Assembly (NCBI RefSeq): GCF_030253575.1
Contig: NC_080557.1
Span: 37,668,001-37,732,000 of the forward strand
Direction of reading: 5' to 3'
Length of the DNA stretch: 64,000 nt
Source: Rhododendron vialii
Lineage: Eukaryota; Streptophyta; Magnoliopsida; Ericales; Ericaceae
Shown here: one piece after another, positions 13,421 through 25,437 of the stretch
How positions within the stretch are numbered: the first letter of the stretch is position 1
How the letters are laid out: the number at the start of each line of letters is the position of its first letter
The notes under the pieces: model-generated
Seen by the model: the letters and a program-made list of their open reading frames with translations, nothing else
What the model was told of the DNA's origin: nothing
Database searches by the model: none
Program-made: the position numbers and the translations under genes

Positions 13421-14475
13421 GGCCATCCACAGTGGCATAATCAAAAGCAAATTATTTTTAAAGTTAACAATATTGGGGTAAAATATGACTCACAATGGTA
13501 TAATCAAACTTAACAACATTCTTAGAAATAATCAAATTTTGGGCTTTGGATAACCAAAACTAGCAACCTTTTTCAATAATCAAAATTTGTGAATCTCATA
13601 CCACATAAGTTAACTGGTTCTAAAATTTATATACACACGTATTTCAAATGGTATTTTCTTCACCTGCTCTATATCTCATTTTCTTCAGCCACAAACTCTT
13701 TCTTTTTCTTTCCCTCCAAAAGTGAAGTTCATATCTTTCAATCATTTACAATTCAACTCATTGTCGCCGGATTAAGATATTTCACTTTTTTTTCCGTTTT
13801 TATTTTATTCTTTTTCGTTCCTCTCATTGTGGTTGAGTACATGAAGAACCTTGTATTCATTTACAAATTCAAGAACACATTTGATTTTTTTTTTTGAGTA
13901 CATGATTTTTTTTTCCAAATTCATAATATGAGGGAAGGAAGTCACCAATTTTTTCTCCAAAATTAAGAGAGAAAATCGATATATTTTTGCCAAAAAAAAA
14001 CATAATGGAGGGAAGTGATCAATGGTGGAAAACATTTGTCGCTGCATTAAGGTATTTCACTTTTTTTTCTGTTTTTATTTTATTCTTTTTTCGTTCCTCT
14101 CCCTGTGGTTGAGTACATAAATAACCTTATATTTTTTTACAAATTCAAGAACACTTTTTTTTTTTTTGAGTACATGATTTTTTTTCTAAATTCATAATAT
14201 TAGGGAAGGAAGTCACCAATTTTTTTCCCAAAATTAAAAGAGAAAATCGATATATTTTTGCCAAAAAAAAGTGTAATAGAGGGAAGTGATCAATGGTGAA
14301 AAATACAAGGGGAGAGAGATTGAAATTGTAGTGTATCCCTTATTTTAGTTATGGACTAGAAGTGACCATTGTGAACCTCAACATTGTTAAGCTTAGCAAC
14401 CTCTTAAATGGATAATCAAAAGCTGATGTGTCAACTTTTGGTTATCCATTTTTGATTATGCCACTGTGGATGGCC
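13421..14475 (+). mobile_element. PIF/Harbinger-like non-autonomous element, copy A
   Basis: The element starts GGCCATCCACAGTGG and ends with its inverse (CCACTGTGGATGGCC), flanked by TAA on both sides (13418-13420, 14476-14478). The 3-bp TAA/TTA duplication and the terminus, close to mPing's GGCCAGTCACAATGG, indicate PIF/Harbinger. No transposase frame is present. An internal block of about 270 bp (from about 13771) is repeated in tandem from about 14038. Confidence 0.85.
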
Positions 14476-14532
14476 TAATAAGCTACTTTTCAAAAAATAA
14501 TTACTTATTTTCAAAACCAGGATAGGGCCTAA

Positions 14533-15458
14533 GGCCAACACAGTGGCATAATCAAAAAATGGTAATCAAAAGTTGACACATGAGCTTTTGATTATTCACT
14601 TAAAAGGTTGCTAAGCTTAACAATGTTGAGCTTCACAATGCCCATCACTTCTAGTCTATAACCAAAATGAGGGTCCACTACAATTTCTCTCTCTCTATTT
14701 TATGTCATTCACTTCCCTCAATTTATGTTTTTTTTGGTAAAAATATATCGATCCCTCTCTTAATTTTAGGCAAAAATTAATGACTTTCTTCCCTCCTATT
14801 ATGAATTTTTTTTTGGGGAAAAAAATAGAAAAGAGAAAGAAGAGTGAAATACCTTAATTCGGCGACAATGGATTGAATTGTAGATGATCGAGAGATATAC
14901 TTCCTCCGTCCCATATTATTTGGATTTTTTCGATATTTGTGTCAGTTTTCAATCGTTTGTATCTTCCAATATGAATCTCCAACAATATGCAATATGAATC
15001 TTGTTTAATAGTTTTCGATTAGATCTATAATACAAAGTTTTCAAAATTATAAAAAATATCATAAATTGTGAGATACAAGAGTTTAAAGAACGGCGCGAAT
15101 ATCGAAAAATACCAAATATTTTGGGACGGAGGGAGTAAGTTTCATTTTTTAAGAGAAATAAAGAGAAATAGTTTGTGAGTGAAGTGAAAAAGATATAGAA
15201 TAAGCGAAAGAAGAGAAAAATAAAATACCAGTTGAAAACGCGCGTGTATACAAATTTTTGGACTAGTTACTTATGTGGTGTGGGGTCCACAAATTTTGAT
15301 TATTGAAAAAGATTACTAGTTTTGGTTATCCAAAATTCAAAATTTGATTATTTCTAAGGATGTTGCTAAATTTGATTATACCATTGTGAACCATCTTTTG
15401 CACTAATATTGTTAACTTTAAAAACAATTAGCTTTTGATTATACCACTGTGGATAACC
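14533..15458 (-). mobile_element. PIF/Harbinger-like non-autonomous element, copy B (inverted)
   Basis: Same family as the element at 13421, in opposite orientation and only about 57 bp away. The ends GGCCAACACAGTGG and CCACTGTGGATAACC are flanked by TAA (14530-14532, 15459-15461). The interior repeats copy A's block in reverse complement and is interrupted by a 236-bp Stowaway element (14900-15135), so B is older than that insertion. Confidence 0.85.
14900..15135. mobile_element. Stowaway MITE nested in copy B
   Basis: Ends CTTCCTCCGTCCC and GGGACGGAGGGAG are inverted repeats of the Stowaway type (Tc1/mariner superfamily, consensus CTCCCTCCGTCCC), flanked by a TA dinucleotide on both sides (14898-14899, 15136-15137). 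The element is 236 bp with no coding capacity. Confidence 0.9.
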
Positions 15459-17197
15459 TAAGTACAGTTGCAGTAAAAGATTTGAATAATAAGGAGAAAA
15501 CAGGTAATTATGAGTTTCTTTAAAAGATAAAATCAAAAGATAACCGAGCAAAATAACTAAAACTTAGAGTGTGTTCCACAACTTATTTTTTTAATTAAAT
15601 GTGAAGTATTATGAAAGAATGACTTGTCTAGTATAGCGGAAAATAAGTTCTTACAAAATAAGAACCTCAGCGGAACGAGGCCTAATTCTCAAAGACACTA
15701 GAGATTAGGACCGCAAACACCGTTATATAAGTTTCTCATATTATTTAGATTATTTACTCATCTTGACGAAAAGAATTTAAATGGTAAAAAGAATTTGACC
15801 AAGAACTTACGAATATGCACAAAATATGGAAATAATCTAAAATAAAACATCATTATCTTCTTTTAATTTTTTGTTTAGTTTTTTATTTATATTTCTTTTA
15901 TGATTTTTCCGATCGAGACAAATGAATGATTCAAAAAGTTTACGCAAAATATAGAAAAGCTCGGAAAAGAACAACACAAATAAAAATAAATAAGTTGGGC
16001 CAAATTATAAAGAATTTAAGGGGGGTTGGTTGTGGATATTAATCTTTCTTTCTTTCTTTTTTCTTAAAACAAAGAAGAGAAAGAGAAGTTAGTTACTTCT
16101 AGTTTATTTTCAGTTTTTACAAACACATAACAATGATATATTTTGTAATTTCCCTCCCTTCATTTTCTACTTCTTTTCCCTCTTTCCACACAAACCAATG
16201 GTTGCAGTTTACGAAAAAAAATTAATAAAGACAAATACAAAGACAAAAATAATTGAATTATTCTTGTTTTCCTTCATTATTTTAAAATTTGAATTATTAT
16301 TACTTTTTTTAATTCTTCTTATTGAGACAAATCAGTAATTCACAAAAAAAATAGCGAAAAAATAATAACAAAAAAAATTCAAATGACAAGCCAAACCGAT
16401 TAGGGTTGCGCACAAACGGAACGTATTGGATTCCTATGAAGCGAGTTACATTTTTATAACGTGCATTCCGTGTCCAGACCAAAAGTGATTCCATTTCCAG
16501 CAACCTAAGCAATTGCATCATACTCCTTCCATCCTAAAAAGATTGTCCAATTCGCATAGACAAGAACTTAAAAAACTGCATTTTATCAATAAAAATTCAA
16601 TCTATTTCTATGGATTAAAAGAACACAGTAATATTTAGTGACTAACGGTAAAAAGTTAGAATTTTTTTCTACAAAAAATACAGTATTTTTAAGTTTTTGT
16701 TTTGCGGACCGAACAATCTTTTTGGAACAGAGGTAGTATCAAAGTGAAGTATTCCATATTTCAGGTTTCGAAAGTCCAACCATCCAAGCAAAGAAAAAAC
16801 ATTAAAGTAGTATCCAAGTATTACATCAAAGCAACTAAATTAATTCGAGCATTAAGGTTTACATTCCAAACAAAAACACTAAATTAATTCGAGCATTATC
16901 CAAGGTTTACATTTCAAACAAAAACATCACCAAATCCGAGCATTATCCAAGGGTTACATTCCAAAAAAAAAACAGCAAAGTACTTCAACAACAAAAAAAA
17001 AAAACCCATCAAATAGATCTTCCATTTTAAAAATATATATATATATACGCAAAATTATTATTATTAACTATAATACGTATATATATTGTTTAGATTTTTA
17101 TTTTTTATTTCAGTTTGATAAATCCACAGTTTTTAAATGAAAATTCAACCATAATTCGTATATCACGATTTTTCGGATCGTTAATCAACGGACAACA
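15459..17197. other. AT-rich intergenic region upstream of CSN2
   Basis: No gene recognised. It holds a Stowaway-like MITE (16523-16736), a degenerate tandem array with a unit of about 45 bp at about 16840-16970 (unit contains TCGAGCATTA), and at about 16070-16200 a block repeated near 17640-17760, 5' of the F-box remnant. Confidence 0.5.
16523..16736. mobile_element. Stowaway-like MITE
   Basis: Inverted ends CTCCTTCCATCCTAAAAAG and CTTTTTGGAACAGAGGTAG, flanked by TA (16521-16522, 16737-16738). Length 214 bp, non-coding. The termini are diverged from the Stowaway consensus. Confidence 0.75.
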
Positions 17198-17509
17198 TTA
17201 AAAGGGTACATATCGATTCGGTAAAGCATCGAAGGTCGGAAGTAACAACTGTCGCCGCCGGTAAAGCAGCGAACTTACGATTACGCGGTTAGTTGAAATC
17301 AACTTAAGCCACCGCTTAGAAACGCTCTTGCAGCCATAGACTTGTTTTGGAGGGAGCCTGCAGAAAATTTCGACCAACAGTTCGTCGCACACGAAATCAA
17401 AGACGGAGGAGAATTCCGCACCGACCGACGACGGCGATGACGGTGAATCAAAGCTTCTAAGCGGCGGAGGAGGAGTTGGAGACGAACAACCAACAGGCGC
17501 CGGTGCCAT
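17198..17509 (-). pseudogene. Truncated F-box protein gene (F-box only)
   Basis: A 103-aa frame begins MAPAPVGCSSP with a Pro/Ser-rich leader. An F-box follows at about residues 40-75: CDELLVEIFCRLPPKQVYGC, then KSVSKRWLKLIS. F-boxes bind SKP1 in SCF ubiquitin ligases, with a C-terminal domain choosing the substrate. Here the frame stops 25-30 residues after the F-box, and no kelch, LRR, FBA or FBD sequence follows in any frame nearby, so this looks like a decayed or truncated copy. A short functional F-box-only protein, or a missed intron, cannot be excluded. The upstream flank (17640-17760) resembles 16070-16200. Confidence 0.6.
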
Positions 17510-19993
17510 CTCCTGCGTTGACCTTCTCTCCTTCTATGGTTGGTAGAATATAGGAGTATATGAGAATAATGACTAATGAGGAGGGATTAGTACGAAAATG
17601 TTAGATGTATGAAAAAAGGAAAGAAAGAAGAAAAGAAGAAGTTGGTTACTTCTATTTTATTTTCATTTTCTACAAACAAATAGTACTCCTAACAATGATG
17701 ACATTGGCCTCAAAATTTCTCTTCATTTTCTACTTCTTTTCCACACAACAAACCAAGAGAAAATGATTTTGCATTGAGCATTGTCCTCTCCATTTCCTCG
17801 TCCCCGCTCTTCCCCTTTTCCCTCCCGCCGGGTCCAAACCTTACCTGAGTTAAAAGGCCTGTTCTGCGAAGGGTTGTTAAAAAATTAGTACTTATTTGTA
17901 ATTTTTAAACTTAAAAGTAATATATTTACAAAAATAATAATTTATTTTTTTATACCGTTCAAAAGATCACATCGATGTGTTTTGTTTTGTATTTGCTAAA
18001 TCTTTGTAATCTTCTTCTCATTAATATATATATAATGTTCTTCTTTGTTGCCAAACAAAAAAAAAAGATCACATCGAGATCTATCCAAAGAGGTAATAAG
18101 ACCAAAAAAGAAAAGCCAGCCTTTTGATACACACAATGATGACATTAGGTCTTTGGGAGTTGGCCGGAGGTGCTTAGGAGCCCGTTGGAAGAGAATAGTG
18201 AAGCAAACGTGTTTATGAGCCCTTTTTTTACGAACAAGATCAACCCAGTTATATTAATACGAAAATAAACTACAACAAAAACATTCCATTGAAAAAGAAT
18301 AGGGAACCAAATGGTATAAGCTATTGGCTGTGAGCGATGTGCACACGGAGAACATTCCATTCCACTATCGGAAACACCATACAAAACCCAAACCGGGTGA
18401 GACGAGGAACACGACAATATGGACAACATCTTGCACAAGATATCTCTTACATGACGGAGATGGATTGTCAATGGTTTGGGAACAAACTGCACAGCGGCAG
18501 TTGGGAATTTTTTAACCCAATTATGGGTCCAATTCAAGGATCAAAATCATTCATTTTCTAGAGTTCGTCGAGAAAAACATTTGTGAGAAATTCATAATAA
18601 TCAAATTTTGATTAGATCAGTTCACATTTCCTTTGGAAAAAATAGACTTAGCGCACTAGATGAAACCCACTTTTTAAAAGAAATGTTGAGGTAATTTTCA
18701 TTCTCGACGAGAACTACTGTAATAACCTACGCCAACTGACCTGCTTAAATCTTAACCGAAACACGTGACTTGAAAGGTTAACCTCAAGTTATACCGGTCG
18801 GAATCACTTTATATACTATTTCAACTTTCCCAACACAGCCGATGTGGGACTTTTTCCCAAAGGTGGGCTGTTACATCTACGAGATGAACGATTCCAATTA
18901 CTGAATTGGACCCATAATGGGGCCCAAAAATACCCAACTGCACAGCGTGAAGCTTGTTCCCAAACTGCTGCGAATCCATCATGCATGACAGGACAGTGTC
19001 GTTGGCAATTGGATGGAATCGAACACAGCCAAGTAGCATGTTGAGCATATTCTTGTGAACATTGTTGCATTTCTAGACTTCCTCTAACTGAAACAGAGCA
19101 AATATTACAACCAATACATTTACAAATGGCAATATCAAATTGAACCTGAGAACGGCGGTTCTGGAGCAGTGTTGTTATCTGGGGTACCAATGCTATTGGG
19201 GGATTGGCTTTTGATGGAATTTCTGATTGAGGAAGTGCCCAGGAATAAAAAGCGGGCATCAGAAAAAGTAAAAATATAGAATACTCAATACATGCATTTA
19301 GGAGAAAATAACCAATTACCACAAATCCCTGCTTCAGAAAAACCAAGAATAAAAGCACACTGAACAGTTCATGCAAGTCCTCCTGCATTTCTATAAATTA
19401 CTCAGTCCAGTAGGAGTGAAAACAATTACAGGCTGATTTCTCTTCAAAATCAGAGACAAAAAGGGTAAGTCTGTTCTGCTTTTGGGGAACCCTCCCATTC
19501 CATTCAAAAGGAAGTACACCTATAGACGAGTTTCCCAATCTTTGCACTAAAATTTCTATTCTACAGTATCCAGCAAGGATCCTTCCTACCTGTGAGTCTG
19601 ACGAGAAAGATTGCGAGAAAATAACTTTATACCAGCCCTGTCATGAGATGAAGAATTTAGGATTAAAAACGGAGTGGAAAAAGGTGCTAAAACCCGAGAA
19701 ATAAAACAGAATTTACAGCTCACCAGTAGAAAAATGTTTCTGCAATGCTGGCACACTTCACTTTCTTGCAATATATTTTCCTATCTATGTGCTGTGGCTA
19801 CAACTTAAGGGGGCAAAATGTTTCTCAATGTTTCTTTGATTCAAAAATACAAATCCACTTTGAAGTAAGATGGGACAGATCGCCAAATCATGCCAATAAT
19901 TGAATTCTTCAAGCCAGTAGAGTTCCAGTAGGTTTCCAAACAGGTTTTGTCTGTTATAGCACCAGTAGCTCTGGTTGGAAAGGGCCAACTATT
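17510..19993. other. Intergenic region between the F-box remnant and SIZ1
   Basis: No supported gene. It contains the F-box 5' flank, an inverted repeat (about 18420-18560 against 18890-19040), and towards 19.99 kb the expected 3' UTR of SIZ1. A possible exon-like stretch on the minus strand at 19140-19260 (LPQSEIPSKANPPIALVPQ) was seen but has no recognisable family. Confidence 0.45.
18420..19040. repeat. Inverted repeat pair, about 110-bp arms
   Basis: The stretch near 18460-18540 (GGTTTGGGAACAAACTGCAC... TTATGGGTCCAATTCA) recurs in reverse complement at about 18898-19000. A TGTGGGAC motif lies outside the right arm near 18842. It could be a degraded foldback element or two retroelement fragments in opposite orientation. 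No clear target duplication was found. Confidence 0.55.
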
Positions 19994-22900
19994 CTAGTCG
20001 GTGTCTGAGTCAATAGAAAGGATACGCGGTCTTACAGAGCGTTTTTGGCGAGGAAACGAGAAAGGGACGCTATCATATATTTCCCTACTTCTCTTACCAG
20101 ATCTGTTGTCATTCGTACCAAGAAGCAAAGAAGCTGCACAAAGCAAATTGTAGCATATTAGCCCTCAGAGTAAATTCAATACATAGCTGAAAATATCTTC
20201 TTCTAAAAGAACTATACAGAGTACAGACACAAAAAAGCCAATGACAAAAAGGCCCCCTAAATAGATAGAAAGGACTACCTTACCAGACAACCAACTAAAG
20301 CAATCAAAAACGAGTCTTAATCGATGCAAAAGGTTCCTACTTATCTCCAAAAGATCTACCATTGCATTCTATCCAGCTCAACTACATGAGGCATAAAGGA
20401 GCAAGCAACCAGCCTTCCTCCAATCTGAACAAAACCTCCCTCCCCTCCAACTAGCCAGCACCCCCTCTTTGTCTCCTTGTTGTAGCCACCAACAACACAA
20501 CCAAAACCAAGATCTTCTGCCCCGTAACCAAATTGCGGATTGTCAAAACAGTTGGATTTTGTCCCACATCAGTTAATTTTCTCCTCCAAAACTTGTATAT
20601 GAGCCTTGGCGGCCTCTCGCCAATTGGTTTTGAATTGGATGCTTTAACATGGTATTAGAGCTAGGGTTTCGGAGAAATTTGTTCCCCCATGTTTTTGCCA
20701 TAAGTGCACTGTTGTTTGTTGTGATCCAAGTGTTATGGATCGTTCGTTTACCTCTCAACGTGCGACCCCTGACCCGCAAGCGGAGGGGTAAACAACAGAT
20801 CAATGAAATAGGGATCATCTTGGAATGGTACATCAAGAATGGAATTCCCTCAAACATTTAGGCCTTCAAAATTTCACCGTCTCCTCTACCCACTGGAAAA
20901 CTAACAAGCTTCATGATATCCTCCCAAAAACACCCCTTGCAAGTGATAGGAAAACCTGTTTACAATACAGTCCCCCCACCCACAATATAAAAAAAAAGGG
21001 GGGAAAAATCGCTCTCATACAGAATCTTTCTCGCGAGCAAATCACCAGAACCACCTGCCTAGCATGATCAGTTGGAAATGCCAAACCTTCCCAACTCACG
21101 CTTCCTTCCTTAATTTGTGCCGATGCCACCAAGTGATACTTGAACTCCTGGACACACCTACCCCATAGGAAGTCCCTCTGAAGCTTCTTAAACCTTTTGA
21201 CAGACAATGTCGGAATAGTGAGAAAAGACATGATTTACTTCGTAATGCTAGCCAAAGTACTCTTAATGAGTGTCATTCTACCACCTTGTTATAAGCACTG
21301 TCGAGTCTGTCGTGAATTACTAAGGCAGGATAATAAAACAGTGACAGAAAGTTCCACGTCTGAAGTGCTGATCAGAATGGAGAAAAGTTGGCATCATACC
21401 GAATCCCGCATTGCAAGATCCTTGCTTTAGAATCATGTGAAGAAATTCGAGGGTAAAAGTCCATGAATTCAATGGTCAATAACTACCAGATTCAATTCAC
21501 GATCAATAACTACCAGATTGCCAATCGGTTTAACCATTCATTTTGGTCTTGAATTCCAAAAGGAAATTATCATCCTGCTGATGCAATGATATTCAAATTC
21601 CGACAATATAGCAGCATTTCAGAGAACTAAGGTCTGACATGCAATCTCAAGAATAAAAGAAAATACGGACTACAAAGAAGAAAAGAGGAGGGAAAAAGAA
21701 ATAAGGAAAAGAGAACAAATTTAAATGAGAAAGAATGCAACACACGTACCAGTTTCTGCCATTGGATTCTTTGCCCCTTCCTTGGCTTGCACGCACTGAG
21801 AATTTAGTCCATTTGCAGCCTCAGCTTCACCATGACCACTAATTGCACCACCCCCAAGTCTCAGAGATATCCAATCATCAGTGCGGGTGCAGTTTGACAC
21901 GTCAGGTTGATCCCTCAAATTAGGCTGCATAGATGCATCGGAAGGCCTTGTAGGAAGAAATATCTGAAGAGAGGGATCATCACCAAACGCCAAAGGATTA
22001 TCAACCAAACAATCATTTACGTCAGCATTGGAATGACCACTAGAAGACTCTGGGACAAAAGCAGCAGATCTCATAGCAGTCCCTGCATAGCCATTCATCG
22101 ATGTCGGACAGTTAATAGAACTATGCTGCAAATCAACCAAGGCATCTGACACATCTGCATCTGAACCAAATAACTGGAAACCGGGGCCCGCCTGACTATC
22201 AGGAGGTAAAGACCACATGGACATCCCAAATTCATCGTCGTTAGCATTGAACAGATCCAGGCATGAACTAACAACAGTAGAAGGATATTCAGGATACGAA
22301 TCAGCAATTCCATGCGGGGGAACTGAAAAGGTGGAACCACCAGCATCAGTTTGATTGTTCTTGTATAAAGTTCCAGAAGAAATCATGTTATCATTCTCTT
22401 CTTCTGAATCACTGAGAACAATGACTTCTGCATCACCTAACAATGCAGAATTATGGCTGGTAAATCCACATGCATGGTCAAGTTCAATCCCATTATTGGC
22501 AGGAAAATCAAAATTTACACCACCATCCTGATTGACACTAAGATCTTCGCTTCCAGTTGCACTACTGCTCATTGGGACTACATTCTGACCATGGTTTTGA
22601 CATTTTTCTCGCCCATTACCAGAAGAAACTGCATGAATGTCTTCATGTTTACTTACTTCCCATAAACCTTTCTGGTTCTTCTTGATCCCAATTTTTAAAG
22701 GGGAATAATGACCTTCAGAGACACCTTCTTGTTTGATTTGCTTAAGAGCTTCAGATTTACGTGAAGCTTCTACATCGTCGGGGACATAAAGAGTACCATC
22801 AGGGAGGTGCCACTGCCCAATATCTCCTAAATCCCTTCGATCGCTGTCTGCCTTTGCACGCCAAGATCCATCAGGCTTCACCTCAATCTCTGTTACATCT

Positions 22901-23950
22901 TCCTCACAATGCCGCATCTGTGGAAGAAAATTAAAGCAAAGAAGCATAAAACGTATTGCACCCAGACAGGTATCCAACAAACGAGATTAAATTAGGAGTC
23001 CATCCACCTTAGAAGTGATGCGATTGAAATATGGGTCGATGATGATATTCTCCAGAGCGTAATTCTTGAGGCAGACAGGGCATTGCCACTGCATTCGGAC
23101 AAAATGCTTGCTAAGATATACAAAAGGCTCACAGATGACTTGAAAAAATTCCTAACACACAGAACCTGCCAAAAAATAGCTAGCGAGGATAGGACATTAA
23201 TTTTGAATTTTTGATGCTTGCCTTCCTAGACCGTTGGTTCATTTCAACAAAAACTTCAAGATCAAAACAGCCCATGTGAAGACAAGGCTTGAATCTTCCA
23301 GCAACCTTCATTCTCAAGCCACTCATCTATAGCATATATGCAAAGAAGAAAACAAATCAGTTCTAATATAACCCTCATGCCGTGAAAAATAGGTACAGAC
23401 CATTGAAGGAAACTTTTATAATTCCAATAGGCCTAATGAGATCGGAAGCGAGTTGGGGGGATTAACCACCAAAGCAATGAATTACCTATCACACAACCAA
23501 GACAGTCCCCGACTAAAAGGAACAACATATCAAGGAAAAGGACTGCATTGAAGACAAAAGCATACTGACAGAAGTATCGCACTAGATAGCAGCACCACTG
23601 TTTTTTAAAAATTTAAGAGAGAACAACAAGCTATCAACAGCAAATCACAGAAAATCTAGCCAGACTTCAAGAAGGCCTTGAATAAAGATACTTGGTCAAG
23701 ATTTTGTACAGCTTTTTAACACTAATGGTCATGAATAGGGCCTCCTTTTGTTTGGTTTGTTGGCCTCTTTTTCTACAAGGTTTGCAACCCTTCATATATC
23801 TTCCTTGTTTAGCGTTGTGTATAACTTAAACTTGCCTAAACAGAAGAGAGATCAGATTAAGATGTAAATCAATCCAAATAGTTAAAAAGGTCATACGTAG
23901 AAGTCCCCCAACTCCCGAGAACTACAATCAATTCACCATTTTCATTTTAA

Positions 23951-23988
<38 letters not shown>

Positions 23989-25405
23989 TCATAAGTTTTG
24001 ACTAGCCGTATTCTGAAGATATCACACTCAAAACTTCATTAAAAATACACAAGAATCCCTTTCATTTATTGTCGCCAGAATGAGGGAAGTTTTGAACACT
24101 TTCATGGAAAGTGATTTTCCAAAATTTATCTAACACTTTCCTTTATTTCATGCCTTAACAAGATAATATAATAACTTCATCGATAATAGTTTCCACCATT
24201 ACTCGAATGAAATAATGATAGTAAATACAAAGCAAAAGTTGAGTCCATTTTGATGTGAAGTTAATGGATAACATATATCTTCCAAGCAATAACTCAAAAC
24301 TAGACAATTAGAAAAAGTAAACCACACAGACGCACTAAAGTCAATCCCAATTCCAGGACTACAAAGGCGATGCTGATCCACTTGACTTTCTGAAAAGAAA
24401 AACATTTATGCCAAACCCAAAATCCCTTATATCCATGAAGTAACGTTTCAGATGGTTAAAGTTTGAATAGTGAAAAGAAGATTTATCTAAGGAGCATAGA
24501 TGTAAGCTTCTCAGTTGAACAAACTAAAAGAACAATTCAAAGTTCAAACTCATTTTCCAAAACATTATCAGCATATTGCCCAATAAATCTCGTAAATGAA
24601 CATCTAAACATGAAACATACAAGGAGGTCATTAATGCATGTATACATTTATATTTATATACTCCTACATATATACATATATATCCTAACTTTTATATATA
24701 TTACTATTTGTCAATGCCTGGTTTCCCAATGTAACAAGAATGTTGTGTTAAGTTAGTAGTCCCAAAAGCTTAAGCTGTTAGGAAATGGGCCCAGCAATGC
24801 ATATCAAGCTATCCAACACCCACTCTCAAGTGCAACCCGTCTCGCACGAGGAGATGCAAATTTTCATAGATAGAGCGAAGTAGAACACAAAGGGGCGAAG
24901 TAGAATGCAAACGAGTAACAAATGCAAATAGAGAGACTTGAGCCCAAGACCTCTTGCAACCTGAACTCTCATACTGTGCTAAGTTACTAGTAGTCCCAAA
25001 AGCTTAAGCCGTTAGGAAATGCGCCCAAGAATGTATATCAAGCTATCCAACATGCTGATCACACCAAATGTGGTAAATAATGATCTCAACATGGATTAAC
25101 ATCAGAGGTCAGTTATAGTAATCCATCTCATTATTTAGCAATACCTTGTTTGCGGGTCAAAAATGTGGGTAAAAAAGGCTCAACAAAAAAAGGAACGTAA
25201 GTCACATGCAGAAATGCATATGCCTGGAACGAAAAACCAAGGAAAAATGACAGCACAAAGACAACCTTATGTATTCAATGGATCATGGTTGAGATACTTT
25301 GTAACAAAGATTGCATGCTTGAGTTCAAGGAGAAAAAGAAAAAAGATAAAGAGAGAATGTGCTCGCATCAGAGAGAGAGAGAGAGTTTAAATATCCACAT
25401 GCGTC

Positions 25406-25437
<32 letters not shown>

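Noticed and set aside
18816-19388. 190-aa open frame on the minus strand
   Set aside because: No family is recognised, it spans the inverted repeat, and it contains a splice-like donor; it may be chance or transposon debris.
22095-22665. Small ORFs overlapping the large SIZ1 exon
   Set aside because: They are out-of-frame or antisense shadows of the conserved exon 21750-22917.
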